DNA from: Streptomyces sp. Act143
GTDB taxonomy: Bacteria; Actinomycetota; Actinomycetes; Streptomycetales; Streptomycetaceae
NCBI RefSeq assembly: GCF_003143935.1
Contig: NZ_QFRX01000001.1
Span: 6,225,543 to 6,289,542, forward strand
Direction: 5' to 3'
DNA: 64,000 nt
Of the stretch, positions 24,817-33,467 are shown one piece after another. The notes beneath the pieces are model-generated. The model had not been told where the DNA came from. It searched no databases and saw only the letters and a list, made by a program, of their open reading frames with translations. The stretch's first letter is position 1. The number at the start of each line of letters is the position of its first letter. The position numbers were made by a program, and so were the translations under genes.

Positions 24817-24828
24817 CTACGCGCGTAG
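24817..24828. promoter_or_regulatory. Nucleoside-regulon operator upstream of the phosphorylase gene
   Basis: Third identical copy of the CTACGCGCGTAG palindrome, 25 bases before the ATG at 24791. Confidence 0.8.
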
Positions 24829-24903
24829 ATGACAGAGCGAACGGGATGGCGATCGTTGTCTTGTCGTTTCCAACGAAGGGCGTGACTCCGGTTACCGGGC
24901 GGG

Positions 24904-25341
24904 TCAGCAGGGGCGCTTGCGCAGCTCCATCACATAGTCGTGCGGCGCGCCCGCCGATTCCGCCGCGTCCGCGATCTCGCCGAGGTAGCGGGCCGAGGGC
25001 AGGCCGCCCTCGTAGGCGTCGAGGACGTACACCCACGCCGACTCCTCGGAGTCGAGGGTGTGCACCCGGACCCGCATCCGGCGGTAGATGCCGAGCCCGA
25101 CGCCCTCCCAGCGGTCCAGGGACTCCTCGTCCAGCGGGGCGATGTCGTACAGCGCGACGAAGACCTGGCAGGTGGGGTCCTCCACGATCGTCGCGAGGGC
25201 GCCCTCCCAGCCCATCTGCTCGCCGCCGAAGGTGAGCCGCCAGCCGTTGAGCCAGCCGGTCGCGCGCAGCGGCGAGTGCGGGGCGCGGCGCGTCATCAGC
25301 CGGGCGTCGAGATTGCCGGCGTAGGCGGCGTAGAGCGACAT
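24904..25341 (-). CDS. Gamma-glutamylcyclotransferase-fold protein
   Basis: A 145-residue protein with the AIG2/GGCT-like opening MSLYAAYAGNLDARLMTRRAP, the GWRLTFGG strand and LYDIAPLDEESLDRWEG, which contains the Glu expected in this fold. The family includes gamma-glutamylcyclotransferases and gamma-glutamylamine cyclotransferases; which reaction occurs here is not evident. The start was set at ATG 25341 to place MSLYAAY at the N-terminus as in relatives; an upstream in-frame start at 25365 adds only MPLPYPLC. It is divergent from the flavoprotein gene at 25438, leaving a 96-bp shared control region. Confidence 0.8.
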   Translation of the reverse strand: MSLYAAYAGNLDARLMTRRAPHSPLRATGWLNGWRLTFGGEQMGWEGALATIVEDPTCQVFVALYDIAPLDEESLDRWEGVGLGIYRRMRVRVHTLDSEESAWVYVLDAYEGGLPSARYLGEIADAAESAGAPHDYVMELRKRPC

Positions 25342-25437
25342 GCAGAGAGGGTACGGCAGCGGCATCCGGCGTCACTCCCGTAACAGTGGCGTCTCGGGCG
25401 GGGCCCCGGGCGGTAGCACCTTGAAGCGTGCGGGACA

Positions 25438-26886
25438 ATGGAGTACGTGACTCGGATCGTGATCATCGGTGGCGGACCCGGCGGATACGAAGCGGCGCTG
25501 GTCGCGGCGCAGCTCGGCGCGGAGGTGACCGTCGTCGACTGCGACGGTCTGGGCGGAGCGTCGGTGCTGACCGACTGCGTGCCGTCGAAGACCCTTATCG
25601 CTACGGCCGAGGTGATGACCACCTTCGACTCGTCGTACGAAGAGCTCGGCATCATCGTCGCCGACGACACCCCGCCCCTGGAGCAGGCCGCCCGGGTCGT
25701 GGGCGTGGACCTCGGCAAGGTCAACCGGCGGGTGAAGCGCCTCGCGCTCGCCCAGTCGCACGACATCACCGCCTCCGTCACGCGGGCCGGCGCCCGGGTC
25801 ATGCGCGGCCGGGGCCGCCTGGAGGGCATGCAGGCCCTCGACGGCTCCCGCAAGGTGGTCGTCAGCACCGCCGACGGCAGCGAGGAGACCCTCACCGCCG
25901 ACGCCGTCCTCATCGCGACCGGCGGCCACCCCCGCGAGGTGCCCGACGCGCTGCCCGACGGCGAGCGCATCTTCAACTGGACGCAGGTGTACGACCTCAC
26001 CGAGCTGCCGGAAGAGCTCATCGTGGTCGGTTCCGGTGTGACGGGTGCCGAGTTCGCCGGCGCCTACCAGGCGCTCGGCTCCAAGGTCACCCTGGTCTCC
26101 TCCCGCGACCGCGTGCTGCCGGGCGAGGACCCGGACGCCGCCGCCGTCCTGGAGGACGTCTTCCGCCGCCGCGGCATGAACGTCATGGCCCGCTCCCGCG
26201 CCGCCGCCGCCAAGCGGGTCGGCGACCGCGTCGAGGTCACCCTCTCCGACGGCCGCGTCATCTCCGGCACCCACTGCCTGATGGCCGTCGGCGCCATCCC
26301 CAACAGCGCGGGCCTGGGCCTGGAGGAGGCCGGCGTCAAGGTGCGCGACTCCGGGCACATCTGGACCGACAAGGTGTCCCGGACGACGGCTCCCGGCGTC
26401 TACGCCGCCGGTGACGTGACTGGCGTCTTCGCGCTCGCGTCCGTCGCCGCCATGCAGGGCCGTATCGCCATGTACCACTTCCTGGGCGACGCGGTGGCCC
26501 CGCTGAACCTCAAGACGGTCTCCTCCAACGTCTTCACCGACCCGGAGATCGCCACCGTCGGCTACACGCAGGCCGACGTCGACGCGGGCAAGATCGACGC
26601 GCGGGTCGTCAAGCTGCCCCTGCTGCGCAACCCGCGCGCCAAGATGCAGGGCATCCGCGACGGCTTCGTGAAGATCTTCTGCCGTCCGGGCACCGGCATC
26701 GTGGTCGGAGGTGTGGTCGTCGCGCCGCGCGCCTCGGAACTGATCCATCCCATCTCGATCGCCGTCGACAACAACCTGACCGTCGAACAGATCGCGAACG
26801 CGTTCACCGTGTATCCGTCCCTTTCGGGGTCGATCGCGGAGGTGGCCCGTCAGCTCCACACCCGTAAGGAAACCGGCGAGGTCTGA
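25438..26886 (+). CDS. lpdA: LpdA-type NAD(P)H-quinone dehydrogenase
   Basis: FAD flavoprotein of 482 residues from the disulphide-reductase superfamily. FAD site IIGGGPGGYEAA at the N-terminus, NAD(P) site VVGSGVTGAEFAGAY near 200, second FAD motif TTAPGVYAAGDVTG near 320 and a dimerisation domain at the end. The redox motif is GGASVLTDCVPSK: only the second Cys of the CxxxxC pair remains, so it cannot be a dithiol reductase. This matches M. tuberculosis LpdA (Rv3303c), a quinone reductase. ATG 25438 or GTG 25447 could be the start; VTRIVIIGG at the latter aligns better with LpdA. Confidence 0.88.
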   Translation: MEYVTRIVIIGGGPGGYEAALVAAQLGAEVTVVDCDGLGGASVLTDCVPSKTLIATAEVMTTFDSSYEELGIIVADDTPPLEQAARVVGVDLGKVNRRVKRLALAQSHDITASVTRAGARVMRGRGRLEGMQALDGSRKVVVSTADGSEETLTADAVLIATGGHPREVPDALPDGERIFNWTQVYDLTELPEELIVVGSGVTGAEFAGAYQALGSKVTLVSSRDRVLPGEDPDAAAVLEDVFRRRGMNVMARSRAAAAKRVGDRVEVTLSDGRVISGTHCLMAVGAIPNSAGLGLEEAGVKVRDSGHIWTDKVSRTTAPGVYAAGDVTGVFALASVAAMQGRIAMYHFLGDAVAPLNLKTVSSNVFTDPEIATVGYTQADVDAGKIDARVVKLPLLRNPRAKMQGIRDGFVKIFCRPGTGIVVGGVVVAPRASELIHPISIAVDNNLTVEQIANAFTVYPSLSGSIAEVARQLHTRKETGEV

Positions 26887-26898
26887 CGGCCGAAACCG

Positions 26899-26921
26899 AC
26901 TCCCCGCTGGTCACGGGGAGT
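26899..26921 (+). terminator. Hairpin after lpdA
   Basis: ACTCCCCG (26899-26906) pairs with CGGGGAGT (26914-26921), 8-bp stem and 7-base loop, 12 bases after the lpdA stop and before the deoR promoter. Confidence 0.55.
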
Positions 26922-27012
26922 TGCCGACCATTCGTGCGGCATAGTCGGGCGGAGTAGGCCCTATACCACTTCCGACTCTGCTGTGCGAACAACTTCGTTT
27001 ATTCGGCGCATA

Positions 27013-27025
27013 CTGCTGAAAGCAG
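27013..27025. promoter_or_regulatory. Short palindrome before the DeoR gene
   Basis: CTGCT-GAA-AGCAG, 27 bases before the GTG start, in the lowest-GC stretch of this area. It could be an autoregulatory site. It does not resemble the CTACGCGCGTAG operator. Confidence 0.35.
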
Positions 27026-27052
27026 ACGGTCGTCCGCGTTACTGTCAGTTTC

Positions 27053-28030
27053 GTGTTCGCTGCAGAACGTCGCCAATTGATCCTCGAAATGGTGCGAGCG
27101 AACGGGGCCGTGTCGCTCCGTGAGCTCGCCCGCGTCGTCCAGACCTCCGAAGTGACCGTACGGCGGGACGTGCGCGCGCTGGAGGCAGAAGGACTCCTCG
27201 ACCGCCGACATGGCGGTGCGGTATTGCCGGGCGGGTTTACGCGGGAGTCCGGCTTTCCGCAGAAGTCACATCTCGCGACCGCCGAGAAGACGGCCATCGC
27301 CGACCTCGCCGCGAACTTCGTCGAAGAAGGCGAAGCCATCGTGGTCGGGGCGGGTACGACGACACAGGAGCTGGCCCGCCGGCTCGCTCGTGTACCCGGG
27401 CTGACCGTCGTCACCAACTCCCTGCTGGTGGCACAGGCGTTGGCCCATGCCAACCGGGTGGAGGTCGTGATGACCGGCGGCACTCTGCGCGGTTCCAACT
27501 ACGCGCTGGTGGGCTCCGGCGCCGAGCAGTCCCTCCAGGGGCTGCGGGTCTCGCGGGCCTTCCTGTCCGGCAGTGGTCTCACCGCCGAGCGCGGGCTGTC
27601 CACGTCCAACATGCTGTCGGCGTCCGTCGACCGGGCGCTGGTGCAGGCCGCGGCGGAGGTCGTCGTGCTCGCCGATCACACCAAGCTCGGCACGGACACG
27701 ATGTTCCAGACCGTGCCGACCGATGTGATCACCCGGCTGGTGACGGATGAGCCGCCGGCTCATGACGACCGCGCCGGCACGGAGTTGCAGGCGCTGGCCG
27801 ACCAGGGTGTGCAGATCGCCGTCGCGGGGGCGTCCGGGAAATCGGGGGCCTCGGGGACCTCGGGGGGTGATTCCGTCCCCCCGCGCCAAGCGCGCCGTGA
27901 CGTCGCCCTGCCGGGGCCGCGGCGAGTACCGGGCGGCGCCGGGGCGGGACTTCGGGCAACGTCGGTTCTGAGTGAGCCGGCGTCGGGGGCGGAGCGGGCG
28001 GCGCGGGTTGCTGACATGCGGCGGCGTTAA
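27053..28030 (+). CDS. DeoR-family transcriptional regulator
   Basis: A 325-residue regulator with an N-terminal DeoR helix-turn-helix (ERRQLILEMVRANGAVSLRELARVVQTSEVTVRRDVRALEAEGLLDRRHGGAV, residues 5-57) and a sugar-phosphate-isomerase-like effector domain with VVGAGTTTQELARRL, TNSLLVAQAL and VLADHTKLG. After residue about 262 comes a Gly/Pro/Arg-rich tail of 60 residues not typical of the family. GTG 27053 lacks a ribosome site, so translation may be leaderless. DeoR-type effectors are phosphorylated sugars; position next to the nucleoside genes makes it a candidate, but unproven, regulator of them. Confidence 0.88.
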   Translation: MFAAERRQLILEMVRANGAVSLRELARVVQTSEVTVRRDVRALEAEGLLDRRHGGAVLPGGFTRESGFPQKSHLATAEKTAIADLAANFVEEGEAIVVGAGTTTQELARRLARVPGLTVVTNSLLVAQALAHANRVEVVMTGGTLRGSNYALVGSGAEQSLQGLRVSRAFLSGSGLTAERGLSTSNMLSASVDRALVQAAAEVVVLADHTKLGTDTMFQTVPTDVITRLVTDEPPAHDDRAGTELQALADQGVQIAVAGASGKSGASGTSGGDSVPPRQARRDVALPGPRRVPGGAGAGLRATSVLSEPASGAERAARVADMRRR

Positions 28031-28059
28031 AGGCGCCGACGCCTGATCGCCGTAGGGGT

Positions 28060-28126
28060 TCGTGCAATTGCGCGAGTGCACATCGTGTGTGGCTGGTCGC
28101 GCAGTTCCCCGCGCCCCTAGGCGGGC
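28060..28126 (-). repeat. Dispersed Streptomyces 3'-end repeat, copy 2
   Basis: On the minus strand it starts with the same 20 bases as copy 1 (28126 to 28107), with TAG as the stop of the tetR gene, and continues with gaactgcgcgaccagcc. The deoR and tetR genes converge on it. Confidence 0.75.
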
Positions 28127-28746
28127 TTCAGTCCCCTCAGGGTCAACATGAGCAATCTGTCCGCCAGGGCCTCGTCCCCCGGGCTCTCCTCCGCCGCCAG
28201 TGCGATCGCGTGCGTCAGCTGGAGCAGGTCGCCGATCGCCACTTCCGGCCGGACCGCCCCCGCCTCCTGCGCTCGCCGCAGCAGCGCGCCGCCCGCCTCC
28301 CTGATCGGGTCGCTGCAACGCGCCAGGGCCGATCCGTCGTCGGACGTCACCGACATCAACTGCCTTGCCAGGCCCCGGTATTCGCCCGCGTGCGTGACGA
28401 TCTCGCGCAGCCAGGTCACCAGGGCCGCGCAGGGGTTGGGGTCGGCCAGCAGCTCCCGGGAACGCGCCAGCAGGTCTGCCACCGCCTCCTCGAACACCGC
28501 GCTCAGCAGCGCGTTGCGGTTGGGGAAGTGGCGGTAGAGGGTGCCGATGCCGACGCCCGCGCGTCGTGCCACGTCCTCCAGGGACGCCTCCGCGCCATGG
28601 GCGGCGAAGGCCGTGCGGGCCTCGGTGAGGAGGCGTTCGTAGTTGCGGCGGGCGTCGGCGCGCATGGGGCGGGCCGGTGCCGGAGCCGCCGGAGTCGCCG
28701 GGGCCCCCGCGCTCCCCGCGGTCTCCTGTGAGGTCGCGCCCACCAT
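28117..28746 (-). CDS. TetR-family transcriptional regulator
   Basis: A 209-residue regulator. After a Pro/Ala-rich lead of 27 residues, the TetR helix-turn-helix runs about 32-78 (NYERLLTEARTAFAAHGAEASLEDVARRAGVGIGTLYRHFPNRNALL), followed by an all-helical ligand domain with no recognisable ligand motif. ATG 28746 has GGTGGGAG just upstream; the frame upstream is open but unlike a protein. It is divergent from the LuxR-type gene at 28924, with 177 bp between, so that gene is one candidate target. The C-terminal Pro-Ala and stop come from the dispersed repeat. Confidence 0.88.
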   Translation of the reverse strand: MVGATSQETAGSAGAPATPAAPAPARPMRADARRNYERLLTEARTAFAAHGAEASLEDVARRAGVGIGTLYRHFPNRNALLSAVFEEAVADLLARSRELLADPNPCAALVTWLREIVTHAGEYRGLARQLMSVTSDDGSALARCSDPIREAGGALLRRAQEAGAVRPEVAIGDLLQLTHAIALAAEESPGDEALADRLLMLTLRGLKPA

Positions 28747-28923
28747 GGCTCCCACCTGCTCTCTCGCACGCCCCCGATATGCCTCCAGGATGCCATCGGA
28801 GACGGCCCTCCGGGCTTGCCGGGGGCCGCTCAGGACGTACCTTCTTCTCGGGGACGCCCTTCTCGGGGCTTCCCCTGACATCTCAGGACTTCTCATGGCG
28901 AGAGCAGCGCCGGGAGAGTGCGT

Positions 28924-29913
28924 ATGGAGATCGCCGGAGCGGACGCGCGGCGGGTGCTCGGGATCGCGAGCGAGCTGGCGGACGCCGGGTCGGAGCGAGA
29001 GTTGCGGGAGCGGGCCCTGGGGGCGCTGATGGAGCTGATCCCGGCCGACGCGGGGCAGGCCTACCGGCTCTCCGTCGACGGGAGCGGGGTGTCCGCGCTG
29101 TCCGTGCCCGAGGACTCCTTCCACGCGGACCCGATGGTGATCTACGACCATCCGCTGGACCACCCGCTGACCGAGGTCATGCTGGAGACCCCCACGTCAC
29201 AGGCCTGGCGGGTCAGCGACGTCGTCGGGGACCGGCAGTGGTGGCGCACCCACTGCTACAACGCGGACTTCCGGCCCTTCGGGCTGCGCCGGCACCTGGT
29301 GGCGACCGCCGGTTCGGGCGCGGGAGCCGTCGAGGGGTACGCGCTGGTCAGGTCCGGCGCCGACTTCAACGAACGGGAACGCGACCTGCTCGGCCTCGCC
29401 CAGCTCCAACTGACCGGCCTGGAACGGCGGCTGGCCGAACGGCAGCGGCTGCTCGCGCTCTCCGCCGCGGCCCTGGCCCTGGCCGCGAGCCACGGCTGGG
29501 GCGTGGCGGCGCTCGGCGAGGACGGCCGGCCCGAGCCGCTGAACGCCCTCGCCGCCGAACTCCTCGCCGTCGTGCGGGACGATCCCCGGAGGGGGCAGGA
29601 GCGGCCGTTCACCGTCCGGGACGTCGAGGTGCGGCCCGTGCCGCCGGACGCCCCCGGACTGCCCGCCCTGCTCCTCCTGCGCGACCTCGCCCGGGGCCGG
29701 ACCCTCGCCCGGCTGCTCGGGGTGACCGAGCAGGAGCACCGGACGCTGCGCCACCTCCACGACGGCCGTACGGCGACGGAGGCGGCCCGCAGGATGGGCC
29801 TGTCGCCGACCACCGTGCGCGGCTACATCGCCTCCCTGCACCGGAAGCTGGAGGCCGGTCACACGGCGGCGCTGCTGCGGCGGGGACGGGATCTCGGACT
29901 GCTGAGCGACTGA
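28924..29913 (+). CDS. LuxR-type regulator with GAF-like sensor region
   Basis: A 329-residue protein ending in a LuxR/FixJ-type DNA-binding domain (LGVTEQEHRTLRHLHDGRTATEAARRMGLSPTTVRGYIASLHRKLEAG, about 262-310). The first 160 residues look like a GAF-type sensor (ELIPADAGQAYRLSVDG, WRVSDVVGDRQWWRTHCYNADF, VRSGADFNERERDLLGLA). No receiver Asp motif is present, so it is not a two-component regulator. ATG 28924 follows GGGAG by 7 bases; GTG 28918 is an alternative. It is divergent from tetR and followed 105 bp later by a membrane protein gene. Confidence 0.82.
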   Translation: MEIAGADARRVLGIASELADAGSERELRERALGALMELIPADAGQAYRLSVDGSGVSALSVPEDSFHADPMVIYDHPLDHPLTEVMLETPTSQAWRVSDVVGDRQWWRTHCYNADFRPFGLRRHLVATAGSGAGAVEGYALVRSGADFNERERDLLGLAQLQLTGLERRLAERQRLLALSAAALALAASHGWGVAALGEDGRPEPLNALAAELLAVVRDDPRRGQERPFTVRDVEVRPVPPDAPGLPALLLLRDLARGRTLARLLGVTEQEHRTLRHLHDGRTATEAARRMGLSPTTVRGYIASLHRKLEAGHTAALLRRGRDLGLLSD

Positions 29914-30018
29914 GCGCGCCCGCCGCAACCCCTCAGAATTGACGGATGGTCACCGGCCGGGTCCTCTCGGTTCACTGGCTTGAGGCGCTCCGCACGACGC
30001 GACCTCAGGGGGACCCTC

Positions 30019-30717
30019 ATGGCCACTACCTCGTCACATCCGCCCACCACCACAGAGGCGCCGTCCGCCGGGACCGCGCGGCGGCTCGCGGGGCTCGCGG
30101 CCGTGCTGGGGCCGCTGCTGTTCGCGGCGGCGTTCCTGATCAGTCCGTACGACACCAACGCCGACGCGGACGAGATCGCCCGGGTGATCGCCGCCCACCA
30201 GGGAGCCACGGAAGTGTCCGTGTGGCTGTGGACGGCCGGGACCCTCGTCATCGCCCCGGGTCTGGTCGCCGTGGGGATGCTCGCCACCGCGCGATCCGCC
30301 CGGCTCGGCCTGTGGGGCTCGGTCCTCTTCGGCACCGGGCTGCTCGCGATCACCCTGACCCCGTCGCTCGACACCGTCGCCCTCGGCGCGCTCGACAAGG
30401 GAGTCGACGTCAGCACCCTCGCGAAGGTGGCGAAGGGCACCGACGACCTGGTCGTGGTGGGCGTGCCGGTCCTGTACTTCGTCGCCGCCCACGTCATCGG
30501 CGCCGTCCTGCTCGGTGTCGCGCTGCTGCGCACCCGGACCGTCCCGGCGTGGGCCGCCTGGCTGCTGATCCTGTCCATGCCGCTCAACGTCGCCGGGTTC
30601 GTCACCGGCGTGGAGCCGGTGACCGTCCTGTCGTTCGTGATGCTCGCCGTCCCCTTCGGCTGTGCGGCCCTCGCCTTCGTCCGCCACGGCACGGGCTGGG
30701 TGCGCGGCACCTCCTGA
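30019..30717 (+). CDS. Six-helix membrane protein (DUF4386-like)
   Basis: A 232-residue integral membrane protein. A Thr/Ala-rich N-terminus of 22 residues precedes about six hydrophobic helices (LAGLAAVLGPLLFAAAFLI, VSVWLWTAGTLVIAPGLVAVG, LGLWGSVLFGTGLLAITL and others), similar to DUF4386 proteins in layout. ATG 30019 is preceded by GGGGGA. No catalytic motif was seen. It may form a unit with the upstream LuxR-type gene. Function unknown. Confidence 0.75.
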   Translation: MATTSSHPPTTTEAPSAGTARRLAGLAAVLGPLLFAAAFLISPYDTNADADEIARVIAAHQGATEVSVWLWTAGTLVIAPGLVAVGMLATARSARLGLWGSVLFGTGLLAITLTPSLDTVALGALDKGVDVSTLAKVAKGTDDLVVVGVPVLYFVAAHVIGAVLLGVALLRTRTVPAWAAWLLILSMPLNVAGFVTGVEPVTVLSFVMLAVPFGCAALAFVRHGTGWVRGTS

Positions 30718-30760
30718 ACCACTGCCTCGGGGGACCCCCTTGGACCACTGCCTCGGGGGA
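30718..30760 (+). repeat. Two direct 17-bp repeats after the membrane protein gene
   Basis: ACCACTGCCTCGGGGGA occurs at 30718-30734 and again at 30744-30760 with a 26-base period, directly after the stop codon. The significance is unknown. Confidence 0.7.
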
Positions 30761-30767
30761 AGACGGA

Positions 30768-30804
30768 GCGCCCGGCGGACTGACTGCTCCAGTCCGCCGG
30801 GCGC
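30768..30804. terminator. Hairpin between convergent genes
   Basis: A perfect 14-bp stem (30768-30781 with 30791-30804), 9-base loop, lying 32 bases beyond the end of the minus-strand accA2 gene. Confidence 0.8.
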
Positions 30805-30835
30805 CCCGGGATGTCGTACGAGAGTCTCCGTACGG

Positions 30836-32611
30836 TCAGTCCTTGATCTCGCAGATCGCCGCGCCGGACGTGATCGACGCGCCCACCTCCGCGGACAGGC
30901 CCTTGATGGTGCCGGACCTGTGCGCGTTGAGGGGCTGCTCCATCTTCATGGCCTCCAGGACGACGACCAGGTCGCCCTCCTTGACCTCCTGGCCCTCCTC
31001 GACGGCGATCTTGACGATCGTGCCCTGCATCGGGGAGGCGAGGGTGTCGCCGGAGGCCACGGGGCCGGACTTCTTGGCCGCGCGGCGCTTGGGCTTGGCG
31101 CCCGCCGCGAGGCCGGTGCGGGCCAGCGACATGCCGAGGGAGGACGGCAGGGAGACCTCGAGGCGCTTGCCGCCGACCTCGACGACGATCGTCTCGCGGT
31201 CCTTGTCGTCCTCGTCCGTCTCCGCGTCGGCGGGGGCGGCGAAGGGCTTGATCTCGTTGACGAACTCGGTCTCGATCCAGCGGGTGTGAACCGTGAACGG
31301 GTCCTCGCTGCCGGTCAGCTCCGGGGCGAACGCCGGGTCCTTGACCACCGCGCGGTGGAACGGGATGGCCGTCGCCATGCCCTCGACCTGGAACTCCTCC
31401 AGGGCGCGGGCCGCGCGCTGCAGCGCCTGCTCACGGGTGGCGCCGGTGACGATCAGCTTGGCCAGCAGGGAGTCCCAGGCCGGGCCGATGACCGAGCCGG
31501 ACTCGACGCCCGCGTCCAGGCGGACGCCCGGGCCGGCCGGCGGGGTGAAGGCGGTGACGGTGCCGGGGGCCGGGAGGAAGTTGCGGCCCGGGTCCTCGCC
31601 GTTGATGCGGAACTCGAAGGAGTGGCCGCGCAGGACCGGGTCGCCGTAACCGAGCTCCTCGCCGTCGGCGATGCGGAACATCTCGCGGACGAGGTCGATG
31701 CCGGCGACCTCCTCGGTGACCGGGTGCTCCACCTGGAGACGGGTGTTGACCTCCAGGAAGGAGATCGTGCCGTCCATGCCGACCAGGAACTCGACCGTGC
31801 CGGCGCCGACGTAGCCGGCCTCCTTGAGGATGGCCTTCGACGACGAGTACAGCTCGGCGACCTGCTCCTCGGACAGGAACGGCGCCGGGGCCTCCTCGAC
31901 CAGCTTCTGGTGGCGGCGCTGCAACGAGCAGTCACGGGTGGAGACGACGACCACGTTGCCGTGCTGGTCGGCCAGGCACTGGGTCTCCACGTGCCGCGGC
32001 TTGTCCAGGTAGCGCTCGACGAAGCACTCGCCCCGCCCGAACGCGGCCACGGCCTCACGGACCGCGGACTCGTAGAGCTCCGGGACCTCTTCCAGGGTCC
32101 GGGCGACCTTCAGACCACGGCCGCCGCCGCCGAAGGCGGCCTTGATCGCGATCGGCAGGCCGTGCTCCTCGGCGAAGGCCACGACCTCCTCCGCGCCGGA
32201 GACCGGGTCCGGCGTACCGGCGACCAGCGGCGCGCCGGCGCGCTGGGCGATGTGCCGGGCGGCGACCTTGTCGCCGAGGTCGCGGATGGCCTGCGGCGGC
32301 GGGCCGATCCAGATCAGGCCCGCGTCCAGGACCGCCTGGGCGAACTCGGCGTTCTCGGACAGGAAGCCGTAGCCCGGGTGGACGGCGTCGGCACCTGACT
32401 CCCGTGCCGCGTTCAGGATCTTGTCGATGACCAGATAGCTGGTGGCCGGGGTGTCACCGCCCAGAGCGAACGCCTCATCCGCGGCGCGGACATGCAGAGC
32501 GTCCCGGTCCGGGTCGGCGTAGACGGCCACGCTCGCGATACCGGCATCCCGGCAGGCCCGGGCCACGCGGACAGCGATTTCGCCACGGTTGGCGATGAGC
32601 ACCTTGCGCAC
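30836..32611 (-). CDS. accA2: Acyl-CoA carboxylase alpha subunit (biotin carboxylase + BCCP)
   Basis: Carboxylates its own biotin with ATP and bicarbonate for transfer to acyl-CoA by beta subunits. Fused layout over 591 residues: biotin carboxylase N domain (VLIANRGEIAVRVARACRDAG), ATP-grasp with AFGGGGRGLKV, FLEVNTRLQVEHPVTEEV, C domain, a linker with KPKRRAAKKSG and a BCCP domain with biotinyl Lys556 in EAMKMEQ. The start GTG 32611 lies 11 bases after AAGGAGG. It closely matches S. coelicolor AccA2/AccA1, shared by acetyl- and propionyl-CoA carboxylases. The pccE-pccB genes 3 kb away supply the partner. Confidence 0.95.
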   Translation of the reverse strand: MRKVLIANRGEIAVRVARACRDAGIASVAVYADPDRDALHVRAADEAFALGGDTPATSYLVIDKILNAARESGADAVHPGYGFLSENAEFAQAVLDAGLIWIGPPPQAIRDLGDKVAARHIAQRAGAPLVAGTPDPVSGAEEVVAFAEEHGLPIAIKAAFGGGGRGLKVARTLEEVPELYESAVREAVAAFGRGECFVERYLDKPRHVETQCLADQHGNVVVVSTRDCSLQRRHQKLVEEAPAPFLSEEQVAELYSSSKAILKEAGYVGAGTVEFLVGMDGTISFLEVNTRLQVEHPVTEEVAGIDLVREMFRIADGEELGYGDPVLRGHSFEFRINGEDPGRNFLPAPGTVTAFTPPAGPGVRLDAGVESGSVIGPAWDSLLAKLIVTGATREQALQRAARALEEFQVEGMATAIPFHRAVVKDPAFAPELTGSEDPFTVHTRWIETEFVNEIKPFAAPADAETDEDDKDRETIVVEVGGKRLEVSLPSSLGMSLARTGLAAGAKPKRRAAKKSGPVASGDTLASPMQGTIVKIAVEEGQEVKEGDLVVVLEAMKMEQPLNAHRSGTIKGLSAEVGASITSGAAICEIKD

Positions 32612-32975
32612 GATTGAGGCTCCCTCCTTGAAACAAGCCGAGTTTAGGGACTGCCGACACGGCACTTCGACCCGTCCCCAATGGTGAGCTTGCCCACACG
32701 GAGCGTGATTCGAGGCTCGCTCGACCCGCGAAATCCCTTGTCGCGCTTCGGTACGCAGGACTCCTCCGGAAAACCCTAGCCCGCCCCTGTGGTCAAGGTC
32801 TCTGTCACCACGTGCTGCGGGCCACTCTGTTTCTTTGTGGAGTCCCTACGAATGGCCCAATGATTCTTTGCCGTTCGCAGAACCCTTGTCCCACGGTTTA
32901 CCCGTTAGTAGCGTTCGCGCTGTATCGAACGTACTTGGGGTAACCAGGGCTCGGCTTGAGAGTGGGTGGGGACCG
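32612..32975. promoter_or_regulatory. Divergent control region of accA2 and membrane protein
   Basis: 364 bp without a gene and with less GC than the flanks. It must hold the accA2 promoter (minus) and the promoter of the gene at 32976 (plus). The inverted repeat CGTTCG/CGAACG at 32912-32931 is the only clear symmetry. I could not assign confident -10/-35 boxes. Confidence 0.5.
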
Positions 32976-33467
32976 GTGGTGCGCAGACCGGTGGCGTGGA
33001 TCGTGGCGGTCGTCCTCTTCGTGGAGGCGTTCGGGATCGCGGCGGTCAACTGGTTCCTCGGGGTGGTCGTCGACCGTCAGGACATGTCCCTCGCCGGCCT
33101 CGACCCGGACATGATGTCGGTCTCGTCGAAGGTCGGCGGCATCGTCTTCGGCCTCTACTTCGCCCTGTGCGGTCTGGTGGCACTGCTGGTGGCGCTGCGC
33201 AACCGGCCGCCCGCCGGCTTCGGCCGCATCCTGCTGATCAGCGCGGCCGTGGTGCACGCCCTGCTGGGCGCGTTCGCCTGGGGTCTGCTGGGCCCGGCCG
33301 AGTTCGTGTTCATGGTGGTCGTGCTGGCGCTGATCGTGCTGCTCCTGATGACGTACGACAGTCCTCAGGAGCCCGCCGACGCCGTCCCCGGGGACCCCAA
33401 GGGGGACGGCGGCGCCAAGGGGGGCGCGGACCCCGTCACTTCTCCGCCGGCGCCCACAACTCCGTGA
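32976..33467 (+). CDS. Four-helix membrane protein, unknown function
   Basis: A 163-residue protein with about four membrane helices (AWIVAVVLFVEAFGIAAVNWFLGVVV, VGGIVFGLYFALCGLVALLVALR, FGRILLISAAVVHALLGAFAWG, EFVFMVVVLALIVLLLMTY) and an acidic, Pro/Gly-rich tail of about 35 residues in the cytosol. Two adjacent GTG codons (32976 and 32979) follow GGTGGGGA and either may be the start. It is divergent from accA2. The last 32 bp overlap antisense with the end of maf. Confidence 0.72.
   Translation: MVRRPVAWIVAVVLFVEAFGIAAVNWFLGVVVDRQDMSLAGLDPDMMSVSSKVGGIVFGLYFALCGLVALLVALRNRPPAGFGRILLISAAVVHALLGAFAWGLLGPAEFVFMVVVLALIVLLLMTYDSPQEPADAVPGDPKGDGGAKGGADPVTSPPAPTTP

Noticed and set aside
28747..29163. 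N-terminal extension of the TetR reading frame
   Set aside because: The extension lies antisense to the LuxR-type gene, and the ribosome site before ATG 28746 marks the real start.
32912..32931. LexA-like SOS box
   Set aside because: The arms are CGTTCG...CGAACG, the reverse of the actinobacterial CGAAC-N4-GTTCG order, and the spacing differs.
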